Part shown: in pieces, positions 1 through 7,855 of the stretch
How positions within the stretch are numbered: position 1 is the stretch's first letter
Layout of the letters: each line of letters starts with the position of its first letter
Source of the DNA: Filimonas sp.
GTDB taxonomy: Bacteria > Bacteroidota > Bacteroidia > Chitinophagales > Chitinophagaceae
DNA: 64,000 nucleotides
Direction: 5' to 3'
Assembly: GCA_017306865.1 (NCBI GenBank)
Contig: JAFKHH010000011.1
Coordinates: 930,001-994,000, forward strand
Position numbers and translations under genes: made by a program
Notes under the pieces: model-generated
The model's database searches: none
What the model was told of the DNA's origin: nothing
What the model saw: the letters and a program-made list of their open reading frames with translations, nothing else

Positions 1-1956
1 AACCTGACGGATAAGCAGGTGGAGTATGCAAATATTGTACACAAGTCAGGTACGGACCTGCTGAAACTGATCAATGATATACTTGATCTTTCGAAAATAG
101 AAGCTGGCAAGATAGAGCTACATTTCGAAAAGGTAACAACAGAGTTTATACTGAAAGATATACAACAGCTTTTTGCTGTGGTAGCAGATGATAAACAAGT
201 AACGTTTACTTTGAACAAAGAGGCGGATGTGCCGGAACACATTTATACGGATAAGCAGCGCCTGGAGCAGGTGATTAAAAACCTGCTGTCGAATGCCTTT
301 AAGTTTACGCCAAAACAGGGCAGCGTTACACTGAACATGCGCATTGAAAAAGACCGTTCTTCCATATCAGACATTACACTCTTGCAGGCGGAACATGTAG
401 TGGCAATAGATGTGAAAGATACTGGTATTGGTATCGGGACAGATAAACAGCAACTTATTTTTGAAGCATTTCAGCAGGCAGATGGGTCTACCAGCAGGAA
501 ATATGGCGGTACGGGATTGGGTTTATCCATCAGTAAAGAACTGATAAAAATATTGGGTGGTGAAATAAGAGTGACTAGCATAGAAGGGCAGGGCAGTACG
601 TTTACATTATACATTCCCGCAGGAAAAAGAAATGTAAGTGTGTACAAGGAGGATAGTAATGCAGTTGTGGAAAATGATGAGCAGAAAGAAATAAAACCAC
701 TTAAAGAAATAGATTTCTCACAACTGGTACAGCAGACTGCGGTAAAAGATGACCGGGCTGATATTCAGCCTTCGGACCGTGTAATGCTGGTGATAGAAGA
801 TGATCCTAGCTTTGCTGCAATTTTAAGAGACTTTGCAAGAAATAAAAGATACAAGGCTATTATAGCACTGCATGGTGATGAGGGATTGTACTACGCACAA
901 AAGTATAAGCCTGATGCGATAACACTGGATATACAGATACCGGTAATAGATGGCTGGACTGTATTGAAAGCGCTGAAGAATGATCCGTCATTGAAAAATA
1001 TACCGGTGCATGTGATCTCTGCTATGGATGATACGCAAACCCGGCTTTCCGGCGCAATCGCTTACCTGAAAAAACCGGTAGAGAAAGAGGATTTGGAAAA
1101 GGCATTCAGCATTATCGGTAGTCATGTAGCAGAGCATGCAAAAAAAGTGATTGTATTATCGGGAGAAATAGTAAAAGATGGTTCTCTTCAAAACCTGTTG
1201 GAGCAACGGAATTTTGAAGTAGAGTGTACGTATGCCCGGTCTGTGAGTGAAGTGATAGAAAGGATGAAGGAAATACGATATGATTGTATTATAGCCGACA
1301 TAGGCGCTGATATAGAAAAAGGTGTTGCAGATCTGCAGGCGTTGAATGTTGCGTCTAATCTGCAGGATATACCGGTAATCATATACCTGGATAAGGACAT
1401 TACGGCGGCAGATGAGCTTCGGCTAAATAAAATATCACCTGTGATTATACGGGAGTCTACGCACGCGAAAGACCGCCTGCTGGATGAGATGGAATTATTC
1501 CTCTATAAAGTACAGGAGGTGGAAGATAAGCCTGGCGGAATGCAACGCAAAGTATCTGCTATACCATTGTCTAATGATATACTGGCTAACAAAAAAATAT
1601 TGCTGGTAGATGATGATATGAGAAATGTGTTTGCATTGAGCACTGCGCTTGAAGAGCAGCATATGAATGTAGTGCCGGCAGGAGATGGAAAGGAAGCGTT
1701 GGATATATTGCGGAGCGATAGTAACATAGATCTGGTACTGATGGATGTGATGATGCCTGAAATGGATGGCTATGAAGCAACAAAACGGATCAGGAATGAA
1801 CTGAAGCTAACAAAGCTTCCGATCATTGCACTTACAGCAAAAGCGATGACTGGTGACAGGGAAAAATGTATAGCTGCAGGTGCATCCGACTATATATCTA
1901 AACCGGTAGATACAGGTAAACTTTTTTCTTTAATGCGTGTTTGGTTATCCCAATGA
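1..1956 (+). CDS. Hybrid sensor histidine kinase with C-terminal receivers (5' truncated by window)
   Basis: The reading frame is open from base 1, so the N-terminus lies outside the window. It begins inside the HisKA dimerisation helices (LLKLINDILDLSKIEAGK); the phospho-accepting His must lie just upstream. Next comes a HATPase_c domain with N box NLLSNAFKFTP, G1 DTGIGIG and G2 GGTGLGLSISK. Three receiver-like modules follow: a first receiver (VIEDDPSF, TLDIQIP, KKPV), a degenerate middle one with only a weak acidic pocket (CIIADIG), and a canonical last one (LLVDDDMRN, LMDVMMPEMDG, SKPV). The product should phosphorylate its own receivers and pass phosphate on. The stop overlaps the cheR start (ATGA), so the genes are translationally coupled. 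The kinase family is certain; the signal sensed is unknown because the sensor part is missing. Confidence 0.95.
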   Translation, partial: NLTDKQVEYANIVHKSGTDLLKLINDILDLSKIEAGKIELHFEKVTTEFILKDIQQLFAVVADDKQVTFTLNKEADVPEHIYTDKQRLEQVIKNLLSNAFKFTPKQGSVTLNMRIEKDRSSISDITLLQAEHVVAIDVKDTGIGIGTDKQQLIFEAFQQADGSTSRKYGGTGLGLSISKELIKILGGEIRVTSIEGQGSTFTLYIPAGKRNVSVYKEDSNAVVENDEQKEIKPLKEIDFSQLVQQTAVKDDRADIQPSDRVMLVIEDDPSFAAILRDFARNKRYKAIIALHGDEGLYYAQKYKPDAITLDIQIPVIDGWTVLKALKNDPSLKNIPVHVISAMDDTQTRLSGAIAYLKKPVEKEDLEKAFSIIGSHVAEHAKKVIVLSGEIVKDGSLQNLLEQRNFEVECTYARSVSEVIERMKEIRYDCIIADIGADIEKGVADLQALNVASNLQDIPVIIYLDKDITAADELRLNKISPVIIRESTHAKDRLLDEMELFLYKVQEVEDKPGGMQRKVSAIPLSNDILANKKILLVDDDMRNVFALSTALEEQHMNVVPAGDGKEALDILRSDSNIDLVLMDVMMPEMDGYEATKRIRNELKLTKLPIIALTAKAMTGDREKCIAAGASDYISKPVDTGKLFSLMRVWLSQ

Positions 1957-2783
1957 TGAACGATAAAAGAGAAATCGGAGAGGACGATTTAAACGATATA
2001 CTGCTAATACTGAAACAGAAGTATGGATATGATTTCAGTAATTATGCAAGAGCGTCCCTTTCGCGCCGCCTTGACCGTTTTATGGATACGGCTAAGCTGA
2101 ATAGTATTTACGACCTGAAGTATAATCTTACAAATAGTAAAGAGTTCTTTGCCTTTTTTCTGCAAACAGTTACGGTAAATGTAACAGAGATGTTTCGCGA
2201 TCCTGTGTTTTATAAAACGCTTCGCGAGCGCGTGTTACCCAAACTGGCTAGTTATCCTATCATTAAAATATGGCATGCAGGCTGCGCCACAGGAGAGGAA
2301 GTATATTCCATGTGCATACTGCTGCATGAAGCGGGGCTGTTGGAGCGGTCTAAAATATATGCGACAGATATAAACCCGGTGAATATAGAGAAGGCACGTA
2401 CAGGCATTATTTCGCTGAAAAACATGAAGGAGTTCACCCACAACTATATTCAGTCAGGAGGTGTAAATGATTTTTCGCAGTATTATACGGCACGTTATGA
2501 AAATGCGATCATAAAAAAAGAGCTGCGAAAAAATATAGTCTTCTCACAGCACAACCTTGTTACAGACCAGGTGTTTAATGAGTTTCAATTGATCTGTTGC
2601 AGAAATGTTTTGATCTATTTTAATAAAGTACTTCAAAACAATGTCTTTCATTTATTTTACGATAGTCTTGCGCCGATGGGGTATATGGCGTTGGGTATGA
2701 AAGAGTCGCTGCTGTTTACAGACCTGCGGTTCAAATTTGAAACAGTAAGTAACGCAACTAAAATATTCAGACGGAAAGCATAA
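1953..2783 (+). CDS. cheR: CheR-family protein-glutamate O-methyltransferase
   Basis: This is a 276-residue CheR. A short helical N-terminal domain rich in Arg (ASLSRRLDRF) is followed by the SAM-binding Rossmann domain with motif I HAGCATGEEVYS and the later CRNVLIYF motif. CheR transfers methyl groups from SAM to glutamates of receptors. Here it sits between a hybrid kinase and a stand-alone CheB with no chemoreceptor, CheA or CheW in view, so it probably modifies a sensor kinase rather than a flagellar receptor (inference). I chose the ATG at 1953, which overlaps the upstream TGA; ATG 1956 is equally possible, and a TTG at 1941 lies inside the preceding gene and is less likely. Confidence 0.93.
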   Translation: MMNDKREIGEDDLNDILLILKQKYGYDFSNYARASLSRRLDRFMDTAKLNSIYDLKYNLTNSKEFFAFFLQTVTVNVTEMFRDPVFYKTLRERVLPKLASYPIIKIWHAGCATGEEVYSMCILLHEAGLLERSKIYATDINPVNIEKARTGIISLKNMKEFTHNYIQSGGVNDFSQYYTARYENAIIKKELRKNIVFSQHNLVTDQVFNEFQLICCRNVLIYFNKVLQNNVFHLFYDSLAPMGYMALGMKESLLFTDLRFKFETVSNATKIFRRKA

Positions 2784-2786
2784 TAA

Positions 2787-3359
2787 ATGCCCAAGAGTAT
2801 ACAGGATATAATCGTTATTGGTGGTTCGGCAGGAAGTCTCCCGGCTATATTAAATATAGTGGACAAGCTGCCGGATAATTTTGTTACGCCCGTAGTAATC
2901 GTACTACACAGATTGCGGAATGTGGTAAGTGATATGAGCCGCATCCTGTCTGCATCACAGCCGAATTTCAAGATTCACGAGCCGGAAGACAAAGAGCGCA
3001 TTAAACAAAAACATATTTATATTGCACCGCAGAATTATCACTTGCTTATTGAAGATGATAAAACAATAAGCCTGGATTATTCTGAAGCCGTCAACTATAG
3101 CAGGCCATCCATTGATGTAACATTTGAAAGTGTGGCACATGTATTTGCAGATAAAACAACCGCTATACTACTAAGCGGTGCAAATGCAGATGGAGCAGAG
3201 GGGGCCGCTGTTATTGCAAAAGCAGGGGGAACTGTCATTATCCAGGATCCGGAAACGTCTGACTACCCCGCTATGCCAATGGCAGCTCTTGAGATGGTGA
3301 GGGGGGCACTGGTTAAAACACCTGACGAAATAGTTGACTTTATCAGGCAGAAATGTTGA
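2787..3359 (+). CDS. cheB: Stand-alone CheB-type methylesterase catalytic domain
   Basis: This 190-residue protein is only the CheB catalytic domain and has no receiver domain. The Ser is in VIGGSAGS (about S14), the His in VLHRLRN (about H41), and the Asp lies in the LLSGANADGAEG segment. It would hydrolyse glutamyl methyl esters made by the adjacent CheR, or deamidate Gln. It starts 3 bases after the cheR stop and ends 20 bases before the receiver-kinase gene, so all four genes look like one transcript. Without its own receiver its activity must be controlled by another partner, perhaps by direct interaction with the neighbouring kinases (inference). Confidence 0.93.
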   Translation: MPKSIQDIIVIGGSAGSLPAILNIVDKLPDNFVTPVVIVLHRLRNVVSDMSRILSASQPNFKIHEPEDKERIKQKHIYIAPQNYHLLIEDDKTISLDYSEAVNYSRPSIDVTFESVAHVFADKTTAILLSGANADGAEGAAVIAKAGGTVIIQDPETSDYPAMPMAALEMVRGALVKTPDEIVDFIRQKC

Positions 3360-3379
3360 GGACATTCCAATCCAAATAA

Positions 3380-4492
3380 ATGACGAATCAAAGCACACAA
3401 AAAGACTTTACCATCTTACTAGTAGATGATAGGGAAGAAAACCTGTTAGTACTGGAAGAAATGCTTAGTGCCGATAACCGTAAGTTCATCACTGCCCTTT
3501 CTGGCAATGAAGCGCTTAAGCTGATCTTAAAAAATGACCAGATAGGCCTGATCATGCTGGACGTACAGATGCCGGGCATGGATGGTTTTGAAGTAGCGCA
3601 AATATTAAAGTCCAATCCTAAGACAAAAGACATTTCCATCATCTTTGTTACTGCCATCAATAAAGAAGAGCAGTATGTATTAAAAGGATTTGACAGTGGC
3701 GCTGTAGACTATTTGCAAAAGCCGCTGGATAGCAATATTACGCGTGCAAAAGTAAATGTGTTTGAGCAACTCTATTTCTACCAGAAGCAATTAAAAGACT
3801 CCCTTGTGGAAGTGGAGCGTATTAACAAGCAGTTGGAACGCTTTGTCTACATCGTATCCCACGATTTAAAATCACCGCTCTCCGCTATTGTAACCATGCT
3901 TTCTTTGTTGGAAAATGATGACCGCATTGTGAACAATAGTGAGTTGAAGGAATACATAGAAATGCTGGTGCAGGCATCCGGACACCTGACAGAAATGATC
4001 GGATCTATCCTGGATTACTCACGCAAGAGTATGGGCGAGCAAACAGTAGAAGAGGTAGATGTAAATGAGCTGGTGTTGCAAACCGCTTACCTGTTATTTC
4101 CCCCAAAACATGTTGCAGTAACCCTGGCGGGTGAGTTACCGGTAATACAAACACGAAAACTGAAGTTGCAACAGGTCTTTCAAAACCTGATCAGCAATGC
4201 GATTAAATATAATGATAAGGAAAACGGCGTAGTCGAAATTGGTGGCGTAGATAAAGGTGAGTACTATGAGTTTTATGTAAGTGATAATGGCCCAGGTGTA
4301 GCAGAGGAAGACCAGCAGCGCATATTCAGACTCTTTCATACCACACAAAACAAAGCTGTTAACAGTGATAGTAGTACAGGTGTGGGATTGAATATTTTAA
4401 AAATGCTGGTAGAAGAGCAAGGCGGCAGAATATGGGTAGAATCTAACCAGGGAGAAGGAAGTACCTTTTTCTTTGAATGGAGAAAGAAGTAA
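3380..4492 (+). CDS. Receiver-histidine kinase hybrid (REC-HisKA-HATPase)
   Basis: In this 370-residue soluble protein an N-terminal receiver (acidic pair in LLVDDREEN, phosphoacceptor D61 in MLDVQMPG, Lys in QKPL about 114) precedes a coiled linker, a HisKA domain with H161 in IVSHDLKSPL, and a HATPase_c domain (NLISNAIKYND, DNGPGV, GVGLNILKML). There is no membrane segment. This order suits a kinase whose activity is gated by phosphorylation of its own receiver, for example by the upstream hybrid kinase (inference). It is the last gene of the operon and is followed by a hairpin terminator at 4650. Confidence 0.94.
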   Translation: MTNQSTQKDFTILLVDDREENLLVLEEMLSADNRKFITALSGNEALKLILKNDQIGLIMLDVQMPGMDGFEVAQILKSNPKTKDISIIFVTAINKEEQYVLKGFDSGAVDYLQKPLDSNITRAKVNVFEQLYFYQKQLKDSLVEVERINKQLERFVYIVSHDLKSPLSAIVTMLSLLENDDRIVNNSELKEYIEMLVQASGHLTEMIGSILDYSRKSMGEQTVEEVDVNELVLQTAYLLFPPKHVAVTLAGELPVIQTRKLKLQQVFQNLISNAIKYNDKENGVVEIGGVDKGEYYEFYVSDNGPGVAEEDQQRIFRLFHTTQNKAVNSDSSTGVGLNILKMLVEEQGGRIWVESNQGEGSTFFFEWRKK

Positions 4493-4649
4493 GAGCTGTA
4501 ATTGATGAATTCTTTTCCTGTTACATTGTAGAATCGATAGCAATGTTGGAGCAAAGTTTACATAACAGGTAAAGCCTGAGCGGCTCGTCTTTACAATATT
4601 GACACACGCAATCGGTAAACCATATTTTTGCTCCCCAAAGTGGGGAAAA

Positions 4650-4680
4650 GAAAGCGGCCTTTAGGCCGCTTTCTTTATTC
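4650..4680. terminator. Bidirectional hairpin terminator
   Basis: A perfect stem AAAGCGGCC / GGCCGCTTT (4651-4659 with 4664-4672) has A/T-rich flanks on both sides. It lies between the convergent receiver-kinase gene and the small minus-strand gene ending at 4683, and could end transcription from both. Confidence 0.8.
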
Positions 4681-4682
4681 TT

Positions 4683-4889
4683 TTAAGCCATTGTAGCTGC
4701 GTCTGTTGCACGCTTTTCAGCTTTGTGCAGATGCTTATTCATTTTAGTATAAGCGTCTTTTGCGGCATCTTTTGCCGCGTCAGACAAATCACTCAGTTTG
4801 TTGTTTACTTTTTCCCTGTTCTTCATATACAGGATTACACCTGCTGCGGCAGCACCTACTACTCCGGCTGCGATTAAGATATTTTTCAT
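4683..4889 (-). CDS. Small YtxH-like membrane-anchored protein
   Basis: This 68-residue protein starts with a single hydrophobic helix rich in Ala/Gly/Val (IAAGVVGAAAAGVILY). A charged amphipathic tail with AAKDAAKDAY and Lys/Ala repeats follows. That layout is typical of YtxH/stress-type small envelope proteins of Bacteroidota; the exact role is not known. I chose the ATG at 4889 because it directly precedes the membrane helix. An upstream in-frame extension exists but adds unlikely residues before the helix. Confidence 0.7.
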   Translation of the reverse strand: MKNILIAAGVVGAAAAGVILYMKNREKVNNKLSDLSDAAKDAAKDAYTKMNKHLHKAEKRATDAATMA

Positions 4890-4984
4890 ACAAAAAAATT
4901 TGGTTAGACTTAATACAATGCAATTGCGATGCCAGACATCTGAAATTTCCAATCTTTTCACCCTTTGACCAATGTCATTAAATT

Positions 4985-5071
4985 AACCACAAGGCTCACA
5001 ATGGTAACACAAGGGACACAAGGGCTTCCCTTTGTGTCCTTTGTGAAATAGCTTTGCGCTCTTTGTGGTTA
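4985..5071. repeat. CACAAGG-word nested inverted repeat
   Basis: AACCACAA (4985-4992) pairs with TTGTGGTT (5063-5070). Inside, CACAAGGGACACAAGGG (5009-5025) pairs imperfectly with CCCTTTGTGTCCTTTGTG (from 5028). It is a member of the window-wide family of CACAAAGG/CTTTGTG intergenic words. Confidence 0.65.
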
Positions 5072-5136
5072 GCTTCTTAACTTAATGATATTGCCCTTTG
5101 GCACTCCGCTTGCATAGTTAGGGGAAAAGTATATCT

Positions 5137-5586
5137 ATGAAAAAAGCAATGACTTTGACAATAGTAGCACTTGGACTGGTGACTGCTACCACGTTTGCAC
5201 AATTGAGAAAAGTGCCCGCAGGAGCCACTAATTCGTTAAAAGCTAAATTCCCCAAAGCGGCCGATGTAACGTGGAAAGATAACCTCACAGACTGGAAAGC
5301 AGAATTTACAGACGATGGCGTAAAAACTGCCGTTTACTTTTCAGGCAAAGGAGAATGGAAAGAAACGGACAGGGAATTAACATACGAGGCGTTGCCACAG
5401 GCAGTAAAGGATGGGTTTAAAAAAAGTAAATACAACGACTGGACACCGGGTTCTGTAGTAGCAATAGATAAGAAGGACAAAGACTTTCAATACCGCGTAT
5501 ATGCAGAGAAAAGCTCACTGATACAAAAGAAATATTTGTACTTCAATAAAGAAGGAGTGTTGCAGAAAGATGCACAGACAATTTAG
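5137..5586 (+). CDS. Secreted PepSY-like protein
   Basis: This 149-residue protein has a clear signal peptide (cleavage expected after TTFAQ, about residue 22). Two PepSY-like beta repeats follow, visible as an N-terminal unit around AADVTWKDNLTDWKAEF and a second around KSKYNDWTPGSVVAIDKK. Proteins of this layout belong to the putative beta-lactamase-inhibitor-like PepSY family common in Bacteroidota periplasms. Their biochemical role is unproven; inhibition of a protease or binding of a small ligand are the usual guesses. It appears to be a monocistronic gene. Confidence 0.8.
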   Translation: MKKAMTLTIVALGLVTATTFAQLRKVPAGATNSLKAKFPKAADVTWKDNLTDWKAEFTDDGVKTAVYFSGKGEWKETDRELTYEALPQAVKDGFKKSKYNDWTPGSVVAIDKKDKDFQYRVYAEKSSLIQKKYLYFNKEGVLQKDAQTI

Positions 5587-5670
5587 TTTGTAAAGTAGAT
5601 AAAGTATCATTGTTGTCCGAATAAGTTTGGTGGATCACCAATTGCAAGCTTTCATTTGTCTACCGACAGT

Positions 5671-5715
5671 GTTACTTTTTGTCTTGATACAAAAAGTAAC
5701 CAAAAAAATCAAGGC
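5671..5715 (+). repeat. GTTAC-hairpin dispersed element, copy 1
   Basis: Perfect 11-bp arms GTTACTTTTTG (5671-5681) and CAAAAAGTAAC (5690-5700) enclose an 8-base loop TCTTGATA. They are followed by CCAAAAAAATCAAGGC. A related element in reverse orientation is at 55931-55989. Confidence 0.75.
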
Positions 5716-5865
5716 TCCAGAAAAGCAGGCTAAAAAATGTCATGAACGCCGAAATCCATTGAACTCGCCGCAGACAGCATTTGTAAGTAAGTTACGCCTG
5801 GCTCAAACAGCAATGGATTTTTCCGGCGTTCATGACATTTTTCTTAACGCAGCTTTTCTGAGGCC
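5713..5865. repeat. Long imperfect inverted repeat
   Basis: The arm at about 5713-5761, including AAAATGTCATGAACGCCG and CCATTG, is matched in reverse complement by about 5811-5865, including CAATGG and CGGCGTTCATGACATTTT. The loop is about 50 bases. The arms continue imperfectly outward through GGCTCCAGAAAAGC versus GCTTTTCTGAGGCC. It could form a large cruciform or RNA hairpin. Confidence 0.7.
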
Positions 5866-5956
5866 GAACGTTTCTCTTTAAAAAGCTGATTGGGAACTCC
5901 AATGATTTTGAAACTATTCTTTTTCGCTTACAATCCTTTCTCTATTGTACTTCGCT

Positions 5957-6122
5957 GTTCGACATGTTAGGCAAAGCCGCATGTCGAACCTGAGATTGAA
6001 AGGATGTGCATCCTTTTTGGTACGGATTATAAATCCGTCATTATCTGGCGTTCGACATGCCCTTCGGAACCATGCCGAACAGCGAGACACAGACTGCGAT
6101 ATATGCCAGAGTGGCCCACTCT
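5957..6122. repeat. Palindromic module cluster 1
   Basis: Consecutive short palindromes: GTTCGACATG/CATGTCGAAC (5957-5989); AAAGGATG/CATCCTTT (5999-6016); ACGGATT/AATCCGT (6022-6038); GTTCGACATG/CATGCCGAAC (6050-6080); and AGAGTGG/CCACTCT (6108-6122). The same modules recur at 26.6-26.9 kb and 62.3-62.6 kb in other orders. Confidence 0.8.
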
Positions 6123-6165
6123 TAGTAACAGCGTTTGATTTGTATAACAACTCGTGCAATTAGAA

Positions 6166-6205
6166 AAGGCGTAAACAAAGAGAATAAAACTCTTGTTTAC
6201 GCCTT
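6166..6205 (-). terminator. Hairpin terminator of the GH20 operon
   Basis: AAGGCGTAAACAAAGAG (6166-6182) pairs with CTCTTGTTTACGCCTT (6190-6205) with one bulge. Read on the minus strand it is followed by a T-rich stretch. It lies just downstream of the minus-strand hexosaminidase gene. Confidence 0.75.
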
Positions 6206-6253
6206 CACTTTATACAACCTATATACTTTACAAACTGTATATACTATATAAAC

Positions 6254-7846
6254 CTATTCCCCCTGTTTAATACCTTTCGGGTTATAATTCACATTCCAGA
6301 ACTGGTAACGCTTGATCTGATCGTTCATGCGTGGTTCAAAATCTTTCCAGTTCTTTTTCTCTTTTGGTGACCACAACGCTTCGCTTAACGCAGCCATACG
6401 TGGGAATACCATGTATTGTACCTTAGTAGGAGAGGTTATATATTCCGTCCACAAGTTTGCCTGACCACCCAAGATATATTTAGCATCTTCTGCTGATAGC
6501 TCTTTAGGCTGCGGATCGTAGCTATATACTTTTTCTACTGGAAGATAGCCGCCAATAGTCAATGAATCTTCTTTCTTAGACTGCGAATAGTCGAAATAAC
6601 ACCAGCCTGTCGGCGTCATAATTACATTGTGGTGTTGCTTAGCTGCTTCTATGCCACCTTTTTCACCGCGCCAGCTCATTACTGTCGCGTTAGGAGCGAG
6701 GCCGCCTTCCAGTATTTCATCCCATCCTATGATCTGTTTGCCCTTGCTGTTAATGTATTTTTCCATGCGGTGAATAAAGTAGCTCTGTAAAGCATGCTCA
6801 TCTTTCAGGTTTTCATCCTTAATGCGTTTCTGACATTTAGGACATACCTTCCACCTGTCTTTTGGACATTCGTCTCCACCTACATGTATATATTTTGACG
6901 GAAACAATGGGATCACTTCATCCAGCACGTCTTGTAAGAACGCGAATGTTTTTTCATTACCTGCGCAGAATACATCTTGCAGTACACCCCATGTGCCTTG
7001 TACTTTGTAAGGGCCACCTGTACAGCCCAGCTCCGGATATGCTGCCAATGCCGCCATTGCGTGTCCCGGCATTTCTATTTCCGGTATTACAGTAATAAAC
7101 CTGTCTGCAGCATATTTAACTACTTCCTTCACCTGTTCCTGTGTGTAGATACCACAATGTTTTATATGGTCCTCACCTTTACCCGGATGGTGGCCAATAA
7201 TGGTACTTTCGCGGCAACTGCTGATCGTTGTCAACTCAGGATGTTTCTTTATCTCTATACGCCAGCCCTGGTCATCTGTTAAATGCCAGTGGAAAGTATT
7301 CATTTTATGCAGCGCCAGGAAGTCAATGTACTGTTTTACAAACTCTACTGTAAAAAAGTGCCTGGATACATCCAGCATCATACCGCGGTATCCAAAGCGC
7401 GGATAATCTTCGATAGAAGTGAATGGGATCTTTAGTGCATTGCTTTTAACCGGCGGCAATAATTGTATCAATGTTTGTATGCCAATGAAAGTGCCCTGGT
7501 AGCTATCGCCCTGGATAGATACGCCGTTTGCGTCCACATTTAGTGTATAGCGTTCTTCATTGTCTGGTTTCTTTACAAAAACCGGTGTCACCAGTTTAAT
7601 GTAGTTACGGTCTGCTTTAGCGGCAGTCTTTAGCCTGAAGCCATATAATTTATCTAAATAATCATTTAGAAAACTTACAGACTTCGATTCTGCGGCTGCA
7701 GCAACGATAACTGTTTTCGGAGTAATGGTAAATTGGCCGTTTTTCATTTCTGCTTTTACCGGCGCAGGTATAATGTTTATACTCTGTGCGTGGCTGATGG
7801 CAGCGAGGCTTAGTAGTAGGCAAGCCGTTAGTAGTAATTGTTTCAT
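6254..7846 (-). CDS. Beta-N-acetylhexosaminidase, GH20
   Basis: This 530-residue exported enzyme has signal peptide MKQLLLTACLLLSLAAISHA. An N-terminal GH20b-type alpha/beta domain (to about residue 145) precedes the GH20 TIM barrel. The catalytic Asp-Glu pair is visible in HVGGDECP (D325, E326), where substrate-assisted catalysis removes terminal GlcNAc/GalNAc from chitooligosaccharides, peptidoglycan or glycans. DDQGWRIEIKK and a Trp-rich C-terminal barrel are also typical. The length matches the family. Start at 7846. It is the distal gene of a two-gene unit, 9 bases after the S15-type hydrolase, which suggests joint turnover of glycoprotein or peptide-linked material (inference). Confidence 0.95.
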   Translation of the reverse strand: MKQLLLTACLLLSLAAISHAQSINIIPAPVKAEMKNGQFTITPKTVIVAAAAESKSVSFLNDYLDKLYGFRLKTAAKADRNYIKLVTPVFVKKPDNEERYTLNVDANGVSIQGDSYQGTFIGIQTLIQLLPPVKSNALKIPFTSIEDYPRFGYRGMMLDVSRHFFTVEFVKQYIDFLALHKMNTFHWHLTDDQGWRIEIKKHPELTTISSCRESTIIGHHPGKGEDHIKHCGIYTQEQVKEVVKYAADRFITVIPEIEMPGHAMAALAAYPELGCTGGPYKVQGTWGVLQDVFCAGNEKTFAFLQDVLDEVIPLFPSKYIHVGGDECPKDRWKVCPKCQKRIKDENLKDEHALQSYFIHRMEKYINSKGKQIIGWDEILEGGLAPNATVMSWRGEKGGIEAAKQHHNVIMTPTGWCYFDYSQSKKEDSLTIGGYLPVEKVYSYDPQPKELSAEDAKYILGGQANLWTEYITSPTKVQYMVFPRMAALSEALWSPKEKKNWKDFEPRMNDQIKRYQFWNVNYNPKGIKQGE

Positions 7847-7855
7847 GTCAGCGTT

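Larger units (their letters stand above)
5587..6253. other. Gene-free 667-base intergenic island of palindromic elements
   Basis: No convincing gene is present. The stretch is packed with palindromic elements described separately: the GTTAC hairpin (5671-5700), a long inverted repeat (about 5713-5865), a run of five short palindromic modules (5957-6122), and a terminator (6166-6205). The frames open here translate repeat sequence and look spurious. Confidence 0.7.

Noticed and set aside
5627-5881. 84-codon open frame on the plus strand
   Set aside because: It translates the GTTAC hairpin and the long inverted repeat; no start context or protein pattern supports it.
5914-6163. Overlapping open frames of 72-81 codons on both strands
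   Set aside because: They cover the palindromic module cluster, where both strands stay open because of symmetry.
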